Shown here piece by piece: positions 13,914-20,570 of a stretch of 52,435 nt of DNA; the stretch's first letter is position 1; the number at the start of each line of letters is the position of its first letter. The position numbers and the translations under genes are program-made. The notes under the pieces were generated by a model. It worked only from the letters and a program-made list of their open reading frames with translations. It made no database searches and had not been told where the DNA came from. Location of the stretch: the NCBI GenBank assembly GCA_016182875.1, contig JACPFQ010000002.1, forward strand, positions 1 to 52,435. The letters run 5' to 3'. This DNA comes from Candidatus Doudnabacteria bacterium (GTDB taxonomy: Bacteria; Patescibacteriota; Doudnabacteria; UBA920; O2-02-FULL-48-8).

Positions 13914-15638
13914 ATGCCAAAAAAATATCTAATCGCCATCTTAATTATCGTAGGCTTTCTGCTTTTTGCCAATACCTTCAATAACCAAATGTTTTGGGAC
14001 GACGACGACATCATTCTCAAAAACCAGTTCGTCCATAATTTTGAACTTACAAAATTCTTCACCGAAAACCAGATTGCCGGCTCCGGCCTGGTAAGCAACT
14101 ACTGGCGGCCGTTCATGCTGTCCGTGTTTTCTATAGAGTGGCAAATCTGGAAGGACTGGCCGCCAGGTTATCACTTCGTCAATACGAGTTTGCACATCGC
14201 CAATGCTATTTTGCTCTTTTTTATCCTAAGAAAACTGTTGGCCTCGGTAGAGATTGCTTCGTCGCTACGCTCCTCGCAAATGCGCAATAACGCATCTGCG
14301 AGCGAAGCGAAGCAGTCTATTTCTAAGCTACTAGCTTTTCTTACAAGTCTTGTTTTTCTTATCCACCCCCTGCAAACCGAGGCTGTGGCCTATGTTTCGG
14401 GTCTGGCTGATCCCCTTTCTACATTCTTTATTCTCTTAGGAATACTCTTCTATCTCAAATTCAGAGGTACCTATTTTAGCCATGGCTACTTTAGGTACCG
14501 ATATTACTGGTTAACGATTGGTTGCTATATTGCCGCTGTTTTGTCGAAGGATACGGCCGTCATCATGCCGGCCATGTTAGCGATTACTGATTACTTCTAC
14601 CTTAAGGAGCAATCAATTAAAGCTAGGGTTTGGAAAGTCTTGAAATCCATATGGCCATTCTTTGCTTTGGCCGGCCTTTACTTGATACTGCGGGCCACAA
14701 CCCTAAATTTTAACAACACGTTCAATGTTTACGGAGAAGAAAATGCTTTCACCGAAAGTTTTGGAATTAGGCTGCTGACATTCTTTCGAGCCATGATCCT
14801 ATACATGCAGCTTCTGTTTTGGCCCCGCAGCCTGCATATGGAGCGGACTTTCGATATTCCTCACAGCCTGCTTATTCCTGACGTGCTATTCGGAGGGTTT
14901 GCAGCGATAGCTTTGCTGGCCGCAGCTTTCGCAACGGTCAAAAAATATCCAATTGTCAGCTTCGGGATTCTTTGGTTCTTTGCCCGGCTGTTTCCCAATT
15001 CCAACCTGCTGTTTCCCAACAGCGGCCTTATCTACGAACATTGGATGTACGTGCCGATGATCGGGATTTTTCTAGTTGTGATTTGGTTACTGCTAGAATT
15101 GACGCAAAAATTTAATGATAAAATAAAAAATTCGACTCTAGCTCAGTACGATTACATAAAAATATCGGTCGCTATTTTTATGTTATATCTAATTCCTTTG
15201 TCTGCAAAAACAATTTTCCGCAACAACGATTGGGACAACCCCATCAGATTCTACAACCAAACCCTGCGATACGCGCCGGGCAGTTATCGCGCCATTAACA
15301 ATTTGGGAATGGCCTATGCTGACGGCAAACAACATGACAAAGCAATCGAAGCTTACGAAAGGGCTATCGCGGTTGATCCAAATAACGCCGTAGCTCATCA
15401 CAATCTCGGCAACAGCTATAAGGAGCTTGGAAAGCTCGACTTAGCCGTTGAGCATTTCGAAAAGGCCATAAGCAAGGATTCGGATTTTCTTTTCTCGTAT
15501 AACGCCCTGCTTTCGTTCTACTTAAGCCAAAAGGACTATCAATCAGCTATTGAAGTTCTTGAACGCCTTAAACACAAAAATCCTAATGACCAAACTCTAG
15601 ATAAATTAATAGAACAGTTCAAAAGCCTCCGAAGATAA
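13914..15638 (+). CDS. TMTC/DUF1736-like multi-pass membrane protein with C-terminal TPRs
   Basis: 574 aa. N-terminal part has about ten membrane segments with the motif set of GT-C-type O-mannosyltransferase-like proteins: FWDDDDIILKNQFV (paired acidic residues), NYWRPFMLSVF, GYHFVNTSLHIANAILLF. The last about 140 residues contain tetratricopeptide repeats (NLGMAYADGKQHDKAIEAYERA, HNLGNSYKELGKLDLAVEHF). Likely membrane glycosyltransferase acting on exported protein; the donor is unknown. A 72-nt palindromic element (14251-14322) is inserted in frame between two membrane segments. ATG 13914 is preferred to one 12 nt upstream because of the -10 position. Confidence 0.85.
   Translation: MPKKYLIAILIIVGFLLFANTFNNQMFWDDDDIILKNQFVHNFELTKFFTENQIAGSGLVSNYWRPFMLSVFSIEWQIWKDWPPGYHFVNTSLHIANAILLFFILRKLLASVEIASSLRSSQMRNNASASEAKQSISKLLAFLTSLVFLIHPLQTEAVAYVSGLADPLSTFFILLGILFYLKFRGTYFSHGYFRYRYYWLTIGCYIAAVLSKDTAVIMPAMLAITDYFYLKEQSIKARVWKVLKSIWPFFALAGLYLILRATTLNFNNTFNVYGEENAFTESFGIRLLTFFRAMILYMQLLFWPRSLHMERTFDIPHSLLIPDVLFGGFAAIALLAAAFATVKKYPIVSFGILWFFARLFPNSNLLFPNSGLIYEHWMYVPMIGIFLVVIWLLLELTQKFNDKIKNSTLAQYDYIKISVAIFMLYLIPLSAKTIFRNNDWDNPIRFYNQTLRYAPGSYRAINNLGMAYADGKQHDKAIEAYERAIAVDPNNAVAHHNLGNSYKELGKLDLAVEHFEKAISKDSDFLFSYNALLSFYLSQKDYQSAIEVLERLKHKNPNDQTLDKLIEQFKSLRR
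14251..14322. repeat. Family A palindrome inserted in frame in the TMTC-like gene
   Basis: Arms AGATTGCTTCG (5') and CGAAGCAGTCT (3'), with inner arms CGCTCCTCGCAAATGCG and CGCATCTGCGAGCG. It adds about 24 residues (EIASSLRSSQMR...). Relatives: 16099-16245, 20844-20910, 37462-37525. Confidence 0.85.
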
Positions 15639-15657
15639 CCGGAAGCTTTTATCTTTA

Positions 15658-16089
15658 CTATTTCCAAAGAGCCAGTATCACGCCAAACACCAGCAGCTGC
15701 AGAAGATTGTAAGCGTTGTTGAAGCACCAAAGCTTCCAGGACTTTCCTTCCCACAACACGCTCCCCAGCGTCACCGGAGCTACAAACCCGAGCCAGTTCC
15801 AGAATCCGGTTTGCAAACCGGCCGAAACGCCTTCAGTTTTTAAATAGCTCTGCGCAAAAACTAAGGCATGCGCCAGGACATACGCCATAACCAGCGAACC
15901 GATGAAGGAAATGACGTAACCCTTGGTCGCTTCCTTTTTCATGGCTTCTTTCCTGGCTGTATCGTTTGGGTCCATACCCATCATGCGCATCCAGGTTTTG
16001 CCAAACAGCGCCCCGTACCAAACAAACCCCAAAACCATGCTGGCGATTCCGCAAACCAGCACAGCCCAATAATTGATAGGAACTTGCAT
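15658..16089 (-). CDS. DUF1761 domain membrane protein
   Basis: 143 aa, four hydrophobic segments. The N-terminal NYWAVLVCGIASMVLGFVWYG and GKTWMRMMG stretches and the C-terminal FNNAYNLLQLLVFGVILALW match DUF1761, a membrane family of unknown function. The ATG at 16089 follows a GGGGAAAA site; the longer in-frame start would read through a dispersed repeat and is rejected. Confidence 0.85.
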   Translation of the reverse strand: MQVPINYWAVLVCGIASMVLGFVWYGALFGKTWMRMMGMDPNDTARKEAMKKEATKGYVISFIGSLVMAYVLAHALVFAQSYLKTEGVSAGLQTGFWNWLGFVAPVTLGSVLWEGKSWKLWCFNNAYNLLQLLVFGVILALWK

Positions 16090-16098
16090 AATTTTCCC

Positions 16099-16245
16099 CG
16101 AGATAGATTGCTTCGTCCCCCGGATCGGAGTCCGGGGCTCTCGCAAATGCGAATGGGTTTGTAGCCTGCCGATTCATCGGCTGATAAATCAGCGAGCTAC
16201 TCGCAAATTCGCATCTGCGAGCCGCGTAGCGGCGCGGCAGTCTAT
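16099..16245. repeat. Composite palindrome: family A with nested family D
   Basis: Outer family A arms (AGATTGCTTCGTC, CTCGCAAATGCG and partners CGCATCTGCGAG, GGCAGTCTA) enclose a CCCCGGA-hairpin and a family D unit (16171-16210) that starts GTAGCCTGCCGATTCATCGG and closes with GAGCTAC. Family D, a GTAG tetranucleotide followed by a hairpin, has the build of REP sequences; further copies are near 41229-41312. Confidence 0.75.
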
Positions 16246-16394
16246 TAATTGCCTTTATTTGTTTTTACGGGTTCGTGGGAGTTATCCTCGCACGCGCACT
16301 CAACCAGTGGCTGGCCCTGCAAGCTGCAGCCTTCGGTGCCGCAGTTCTTGGCTGTCTCCGACACTCCCCCGCAAACCGGACAAACGTAATGCAT
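16245..16394 (-). CDS. Zinc-ribbon microprotein, 49 aa
   Basis: The reading frame begins MHYVCPVCGG and contains CPVC, CGTEGC and CAC pairs, giving a plausible treble-clef or zinc-ribbon. It ends EPVKTNKGN, and the stop lies directly at the edge of the composite palindrome. No strong Shine-Dalgarno (AGGATG about 13 nt upstream). Cys spacing argues for a real gene; function unknown. Confidence 0.65.
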   Translation of the reverse strand: MHYVCPVCGGVSETAKNCGTEGCSLQGQPLVECACEDNSHEPVKTNKGN

Positions 16395-16401
16395 AAGTTT
16401 T

Positions 16402-16475
16402 GTGTCATCCTGAACTTGATTCAGGATCTAGAACTAAAGCTTGAACTGGATTCCGGATCGATGTCCGGAATGACA
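16402..16475. repeat. Dispersed palindrome, family E
   Basis: Inverted repeat with outer TGTCAT/ATGACA and inner segments TCCGGAT...ATGTCCGGA and TGATTCAGGATC. It fills the gap between the SIMPL stop and the microprotein start. Confidence 0.65.
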
Positions 16476-16485
16476 GTAAGACTTT

Positions 16486-17256
16486 TTATTTTATCTCAAA
16501 CACTACCGTTATTGACGCTGTAATATCCTGGCTTCCCTGCTCAACCTGGGGCGCTCCGCCGCGTCCACCCAAGTCAGGCGCTGCCATGCCTTTTTCGTAC
16601 ATCATGGGAATAGGCGTTGCATAGCTTCCCTCGGAAATGCTCACGACCTTGCCCAGGCGCAGGCCCGCTTCCGCAGCCAGCTCAACTGCTTTTTCTTTGG
16701 CTTTGGCAATCGCCTGCTTCCTGGCCTGCTGGCGCAGGTTGTCGGCGTCATCGAACGTAAAGTAGACCCCGCCGATTTCATTGGCTCCGTTGTTGGTTGC
16801 GCCGACCAAAATATTGCTGACTTTTTCCGTAGAATTTTCAATACCCCGCACCTTAACCGTGACAGTTTGGTTGGCCTGATAGCCCGTAATCTTATTCGTG
16901 CCTTCTCGGTAATCGTACGTCGGGTAAATGGAAAACTGCGAAGTGGCGATGTCTTTTTTATCCACCCCTTGTTTTTTTACGAAATCAATTATCTGATTTA
17001 TTTTCTTGCTGCTCTCGTCTTCCACGAATTTAGCCGTAGAGCCGGTGGTAAGTACCCCCACATTAATCACGGCCAGGTCCGGCACAGCCGCGACTTTTCC
17101 TTCGGCCGAAATCGAAATTGTATTCTCCGGTTTCTTGGGGCTGATGGTTTTTGCGACCGTGTAGATTTTTTCGACAACCAGCAAAACCACGAACGCCGCC
17201 AATGCCCCGGCGAGCAGAACTACGAGCCACTTTGGCAAATTGTATTTTGTTTCCAT
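16486..17256 (-). CDS. SIMPL (DUF541/YggE-like) domain protein
   Basis: 256 aa; one N-terminal membrane anchor (about 9-30), then an extracytoplasmic SIMPL domain: ISISAEGKVAAVPDLAVINVGV, IDFVKKQGVDKKDIATSQFSIYP, GYQANQTVTVKVR and the helical AREQAIAKAKEKA-like segment. Family members such as YggE are linked to oxidative stress, mechanism unclear. A Gly-rich loop (PDLGGRGGAP) precedes the last strand. Upstream is an unusual structured leader (17316-17690). Confidence 0.9.
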   Translation of the reverse strand: METKYNLPKWLVVLLAGALAAFVVLLVVEKIYTVAKTISPKKPENTISISAEGKVAAVPDLAVINVGVLTTGSTAKFVEDESSKKINQIIDFVKKQGVDKKDIATSQFSIYPTYDYREGTNKITGYQANQTVTVKVRGIENSTEKVSNILVGATNNGANEIGGVYFTFDDADNLRQQARKQAIAKAKEKAVELAAEAGLRLGKVVSISEGSYATPIPMMYEKGMAAPDLGGRGGAPQVEQGSQDITASITVVFEIK

Positions 17257-17315
17257 TTATTGGTAAATTCGTAAATTAGTACTTCGTAAAATTCAGGAAG
17301 AAAAATGGCCTCCTA

Positions 17316-17690
17316 AAAAAGTCGGGAAGCCAGCGGTGGGGGAAATGAGCCAGACACGCCTGGGTCGAACAACGTTGTGGTACAGCCAGATGCGGCCGAC
17401 CCACGTCCCCCTCCCGACTGGGGTAGGCATTGCGCCTACCTACGGCAACACAAACTCCTACGCCTTCTTCAGCGCCTAGTTGGTGTTGTTGTTGCCGTTG
17501 TTGGTCGTGTTCTGCATCGCGATGCTCCTTCTGTGTACTTTCGTGTACGCCGGTTATCCGCCCGGCGCGTGAGGGCCCACGTCAGGATGAAATCTTGCCA
17601 CAATGGCAAAATAAAAAGCGGTCTGATTCGTCGACCTCCTTTCTGTTGCTTTTGCCACTGCAACTCAAACCTCAACCGGACAATGGCCTA
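17316..17690 (-). promoter_or_regulatory. Structured leader with Asn-rich mini-ORF and terminator (possible attenuator)
   Basis: Read on the minus strand this GC-rich stretch holds a TTGCCA/TGGCAA hairpin (17594-17609), a CGCCGG/CCGGCG hairpin, an AAGGAG site, a 13-codon ORF (17517-17476), a GTAGGC/GCCTAC hairpin, and finally GTCGGGA paired with TCCCGAC followed by T6 (17316-17420), an intrinsic terminator 60 nt before the SIMPL start. A leader peptide followed by a terminator is the layout of amino-acid attenuators. An alternative TTG-start frame (28 codons, containing FCHCGK) precedes it. Confidence 0.45.
17476..17517 (-). CDS. Putative 13-aa Asn/Thr-rich peptide
   Basis: ATG at 17517 with AAGGAG eight bases upstream encodes MQNTTNNGNNNTN and stops with TAG. 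Seven of the 13 residues are Asn. The strong ribosome site and skewed composition suggest a translated leader peptide rather than a stable protein. It could also be chance in GC-rich DNA. Confidence 0.35.
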   Translation of the reverse strand: MQNTTNNGNNNTN

Positions 17691-17779
17691 CTAATAGTGT
17701 GAAATATTTATTTGCTCCCGTCAAGCACAGTTATTAACATTCTTTGCCTATCATAGAATTTAAGCGATAGGCCGCAATT

Positions 17780-17895
17780 CTTCCCCTCCTAGGATAGGAG
17801 GGGGCAGGGGAGGTACGGTTAAAGCCCTAACTTTCTACCAGTCCCCGACGGCTGGTGAGGTAGAGAATTTCTCTTAGTCTCCCCTATTCTAGGGG
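17780..17895. repeat. Dispersed repeat family F, copy 1
   Basis: Contains CCCCTCCT-AGGAT-AGGAGGGG, a CTACCAG...CTGGTGAGGTAG unit and a CTCCCCTATTCTAGGGGAG hairpin. A related copy in opposite orientation lies at 38820-38945. The following 17895-17930 carries a degenerate piece of the structured element core (AGAGAACGGGTAGTTTTTGC). No gene is seen between 17700 and 17950. Confidence 0.7.
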
Positions 17896-17953
17896 AGAAA
17901 TCCTGGCGCTTGCGACAAGAGAACGGGTAGTTTTTGCGGCTATGCCCGATCGA

Positions 17954-17994
17954 CAAAAAACGAGCAACCAATCAACGAAATGGTGCTCGTTTTT
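17954..17994 (-). terminator. Terminator of the 63-aa gene unit
   Basis: AACGAGCA paired with TGCTCGTT over a 21-nt loop, with a run of T on the minus-strand 3' side. The interval 17995-18183, between the 63-aa gene stop and this terminator, is a GC-rich untranslated stretch with hairpins (for example GAGGGTC/GACCCTC and CTTGCCCACTTGGCAAG) and no convincing ORF. Confidence 0.7.
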
Positions 17995-18183
17995 GAATGA
18001 GCGGAGGGTCAGCGCCGATGCCGACCCTCCCCTGATGTCGCTTGCCCCCTTACAAGCGGTGATGGGGTACTTGCCGATTTGCGGATTTGAGGTGGACTTG
18101 TACCGCCCTTGCCGCTGCCAGCTTGCCCACTTGGCAACTCAACAGCCGGGCGGATGGGCCCTTCCCTCACGAGTCCACACAGC

Positions 18184-18375
18184 TCAATCCGTCGTCCTCC
18201 CTTCGTCTGCGTCAGGCGAAGCATCTTCATCTGACGAGTCTGGATCGACGCCCGCGAGAACGGGCTCATCGGAGTTGTCAAATTCAGCTCTGCGGTCACC
18301 TCGCTTGTCGTTACCGCTTCTTCGCGGAGACCGAGCGGTTCTCGTACTCGCCCGCGTTCGCTTGGACGTCGGCAT
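18184..18375 (-). CDS. Small charged orphan protein, 63 aa
   Basis: Arg/Ser-rich N-terminal half (MPTSKRTRASTRTARSPRRS) and acidic C-terminal half (GVDPDSSDEDASPDADEG), probably disordered. Strong evidence of expression: TTGAAC-17-TATTGT promoter (18429-18401), GGAAGGAGG site 6 nt before the ATG, and a downstream terminator. GC-rich codons differ from most neighbours; shares this build with the orphan genes at 23046, 37753, 41469-42927 and 47570. Function unknown. Confidence 0.7.
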   Translation of the reverse strand: MPTSKRTRASTRTARSPRRSGNDKRGDRRAEFDNSDEPVLAGVDPDSSDEDASPDADEGRTTD

Positions 18376-18400
18376 GTGGGGCCTCCTTCCGTATGCCAAA

Positions 18401-18429
18401 ACAATATCAAAAGATTAGAGCCTGTTCAA
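18401..18429 (-). promoter_or_regulatory. Promoter of the 63-aa orphan gene
   Basis: TTGAAC (18429-18424), 17-nt spacer ending in TGA (extended -10), TATTGT (18406-18401). Confidence 0.6.
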
Positions 18430-18464
18430 GCTCCATTCTTAACTTAAAAATTCGCACAAACTAT

Positions 18465-18539
18465 TTAATCAAAAAGGCTTGTGGGCGGATATTTCTCCTG
18501 TATCCAATCCCGAATCTTCTCTTTGGAAGATTTTGGCAT
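18465..18539 (-). CDS. Possible 24-aa peptide
   Basis: ATG at 18539 preceded by GAAAGGGG at 5-nt spacing; the frame reads MPKSSKEKIRDWIQEKYPPT and four more residues. It may be an amphipathic helical peptide or a chance ORF. The rest of 18376-18620 shows only the promoter of the 63-aa gene. Confidence 0.3.
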   Translation of the reverse strand: MPKSSKEKIRDWIQEKYPPTSLFD

Positions 18540-18619
18540 AAAACCCCTTTCTCTCGCAAGAGGTTACATATTTATTATCTTCTATCGAAAGTTCCGTAAA
18601 GTGGTTACTATAAAGACCC

Positions 18620-18752
18620 GTGAGTGAAGGCGCATCCGAAAAACTAGCTTTCGCAGATCGGCTCATCCGATCGAGAACGCAGGTCGCAAAATTTGCGGCT
18701 TCCATGCCCAAATTTTGACGACCGGTAGTTTTTCGGGATGTGCCAAACTCAC
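18620..18752 (-). ncRNA. Structured intergenic element, copy 2 of 3
   Basis: Long outer stem (GTGAGT/ACTCAC, GGC/GCC, CATCCGAAAAACT with AGTTTTTCGGGATG), then hairpins GATCGG-CTCAT-CCGATC and GGTCG/CGACC over AAAATTT/AAATTTT. Core letters match copies 1 and 3 while the outer stem and first hairpin differ by paired changes. The outermost stem overlaps the stop codon of the DUF6496 gene. Confidence 0.7.
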
Positions 18753-18943
18753 TTTCTCCGTTTCTTAGGAGGTGGTGGAACTTTTGCTCCCTTTTTGCGG
18801 GCTTCGGACAGGCCGATCGCTATGGCCTGCTTTCGGCTTCTGACTTTCTTGCCGCTGCGGCCGCTTGTAAGTTGGCCACGCTTCATCTTGTGCATGGCCC
18901 GCTCCACTGTCTTGCCCGCTTTTTTCCCGTACCTTCTCGCCAT
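18749..18943 (-). CDS. DUF6496-type small basic protein
   Basis: 64 aa, very Lys/Arg-rich, with VERAMHKMKRGQLTSGRSGKK and SRKQAIAIGLSEARKKGAK, the conserved pattern of the DUF6496 family of small basic proteins. Nucleic-acid binding is a guess from charge. The ATG at 18943 with an AGAAGG site is preferred over an upstream extension that reads through hydrophobic non-family sequence. Confidence 0.8.
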   Translation of the reverse strand: MARRYGKKAGKTVERAMHKMKRGQLTSGRSGKKVRSRKQAIAIGLSEARKKGAKVPPPPKKRRK

Positions 18944-19032
18944 AAACTTGCCTTCTGAAAATGTTATACACAGATATAGCATAAATATAGTAAAGCAGCC
19001 GGCCGGCATCAATTAGTCAATATCACAAGTAA

Positions 19033-19057
19033 TAAAAAAGCCCGCAACCGGGTTTTC
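19033..19057 (-). terminator. Terminator downstream of tRNA-Gln
   Basis: ACCCG-gttg-CGGGC stem followed by T6 on the minus strand. Confidence 0.65.
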
Positions 19058-19058
19058 T

Positions 19059-19230
19059 GGCTGGGGAGGTAGGATTCTTCAGCGCTCGCTGAGGCTCGCG
19101 CGGACTGGGTTGCGCCGGAAGCTACGTTTGCTCGCTTTCGTCGATCATTCGGCAGCGTCGCCCACCGACTTGCCTCACTTCAACCCGTTCGAATCCTACG
19201 TTTATGTTCTTGGCTGGGGAGGTAGGATTC
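19059..19230. repeat. Duplicated tRNA-Gln 3' end flanking a palindromic stretch
   Basis: TGGCTGGGGAGGTAGGATTC occurs at 19211-19230 (the 3' end of the tRNA gene) and again exactly at 19059-19078. An inverted piece (GAATCCTAC) lies at about 19190-19198. The 130-nt insert between is GC-rich and forms a large imperfect hairpin. This resembles an att-site duplication or repeat insertion at a tRNA end. Confidence 0.7.
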
Positions 19231-19285
19231 GAACCTACGGATGACGGATTCAGAGTCCGTTGCCTTACCGCTTGGCTACTCCCCA
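19211..19285 (-). tRNA. tRNA-Gln (anticodon CTG)
   Basis: 75 nt with encoded CCA. The acceptor TGGGGAG pairs with CTCCCCA; the anticodon stem ACGGA/TCCGT closes loop CTCTGAA (anticodon CTG); the T-arm is GTAGG-TTCGAAT-CCTAC. Confidence 0.95.
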
Positions 19286-19327
19286 AATCAGCTCATATTC
19301 TAACTTTTTTTGATATTTGTTTCAAGC

Positions 19328-19936
19328 CTAGAATCCCAAAACCTCATTTACAAAAATCACTCTTAACCGTCCCTTGGCAACCTCGCGGTTGATAATCAAA
19401 AGCTTGCTCACGAAACTGCCGGTGGTGATATTGTAAGCCTTGTTGGCGCGTACTGATTCGAGCGGCAAAACATACTCATAGATACGCTTAGTCCCATCAT
19501 CCACGTCAGACACCAATTTCTGGCCGCCCACTACCCAAATCACATGGTCAGCGCCGTTGGCGTAGGCCGGAAGCTGGCTGCCGGTATTGGAAGCTATCAT
19601 GAGCTTGCCGTCCACGGTTGCGGCATGCACCGAGCCTATTGCCCACTCTGGAGCCGCGCCCAATTGTTTTTTCGCCCGCGCGTCCAGCTGCGGAAATTTG
19701 GCGCGGGCCGGACTGTATTTACCCGAGTCATTCAGTTCTTTATCAATGCCAAGCGTGCTCAAAGTCACTGAGGTCATGGTCATGACTTCAGCGCCCGCAG
19801 GGATCAATGCCAAAACGCGGCTTTTGGCTTCCGCTCCGGTCTCCACCGTCTCGGCTTCGATGCCGTTGGCCTTGAGCGCTTCAATGGCTTTTTGAATATC
19901 CCCTTTCGAGGCAAGTTGCGAATAGTCTTTGAGCAT
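19328..19936 (-). CDS. LUD-domain protein (LutC-like)
   Basis: 202 aa. The LUD (DUF162) fold of lactate-utilisation proteins is suggested by ALKANGIEAETVETGAEAKS, the GAEVMTMTSVTL segment, ASNTGSQLPAYANGADHVIWVVG and the RIYEYVLPLESVRA region. No lutA/lutB neighbours, so a lactate role is not supported here. A TATAAT lies 8 nt before the ATG (19945-19950), again implying an almost leaderless mRNA, but the -35 is weak. Confidence 0.82.
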   Translation of the reverse strand: MLKDYSQLASKGDIQKAIEALKANGIEAETVETGAEAKSRVLALIPAGAEVMTMTSVTLSTLGIDKELNDSGKYSPARAKFPQLDARAKKQLGAAPEWAIGSVHAATVDGKLMIASNTGSQLPAYANGADHVIWVVGGQKLVSDVDDGTKRIYEYVLPLESVRANKAYNITTGSFVSKLLIINREVAKGRLRVIFVNEVLGF

Positions 19937-20032
19937 AGCTATTAATTATATTAACCTATTTTCGGGATTTGTACAAAATCTAATTTCCCAGTAAGCTTAA
20001 GCCAAAGAACTTGTTATAAGGGGGTGAGACAA

Positions 20033-20287
20033 ATGGCAGAAGAAAAACCAATCGGCAAAGTGGTCCACTACTACGACAAGGCCATGGTGGCGATTATCGA
20101 ATTAACCGCCCCGCTTAAAGTCGGGCAGACCATCCACTTCAAGGGCGGCGAAGATGACGTCACCCAAGTCGTCAACCAAATGCAGTTTGACCGCGCCGAC
20201 ATTCAGGAAGGTGTGGCGGGCCAGCGAGTGGGAGTGAAAGTGGACCAAAAAGTCCGCGACACGGACCAGGTATTTTTGGCGGAATAA
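20033..20287 (+). CDS. EF-Tu domain II-like small protein
   Basis: 84 aa. PIGKVVHYYDKAMVAIIELTAPLKVGQTIHF followed by the DRADIQEGVAGQRVGVKVDQKVR stretch matches the beta-barrel domain 2 of elongation-factor-like proteins, as a free-standing domain. Such stand-alone proteins are annotated 'translation elongation factor-like'; role unknown. AAGGGGGTGA 6-8 nt upstream fixes the ATG at 20033 over a GTG at 20024. Two bases separate it from ybaB. Confidence 0.85.
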   Translation: MAEEKPIGKVVHYYDKAMVAIIELTAPLKVGQTIHFKGGEDDVTQVVNQMQFDRADIQEGVAGQRVGVKVDQKVRDTDQVFLAE

Positions 20288-20289
20288 AG

Positions 20290-20559
20290 ATGTTTGATCA
20301 ACTTAAAGATTTATACAATTTAAGAAAGCAGGCTGATGAGATGCAGAGGCAGCTGGCGCAAGAACTCGTCACTGGCAAGTCAGTGGACGGGACCTTTACC
20401 GTGACTTTGAATGGAAACCATGAGTTGGTAGAAGTGAATGTTTCGCCGGACATAGACCTCAACCAGCCGGAGATTGCCAAGAATATCAAACAGGCGTTTG
20501 ATGACGCCCAGGAACAGCTTAAGCACCTTTTGAGTAAAAAATTCCAGGGAATGATGTAA
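20290..20559 (+). CDS. YbaB/EbfC family nucleoid-associated protein
   Basis: 89 aa, a little shorter than typical. N-terminal helix LYNLRKQADEMQRQLAQE, central sheet GTFTVTLNGNHELVEVNVSPDIDL and C-terminal helix AFDDAQEQLKHLLSKK fit the dimeric tweezers fold that binds DNA. dnaX/recR, the usual neighbours, are not present here. Confidence 0.9.
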   Translation: MFDQLKDLYNLRKQADEMQRQLAQELVTGKSVDGTFTVTLNGNHELVEVNVSPDIDLNQPEIAKNIKQAFDDAQEQLKHLLSKKFQGMM

Positions 20560-20570
20560 CCCCCTTTCCC

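Noticed and set aside
17440-17478. Plus-strand frame reading GNTNSYAFFSA-stop, similar to a tmRNA tag peptide
   Set aside because: No tmRNA 5' end, T-arm or 3' CCA-bearing acceptor could be found around it; the minus strand carries a terminator there instead.
18009-18410. 133-aa minus-strand ORF over the 63-aa orphan gene
   Set aside because: Shares the region in another frame, has no ribosome site, and its composition is that of a shadow frame.
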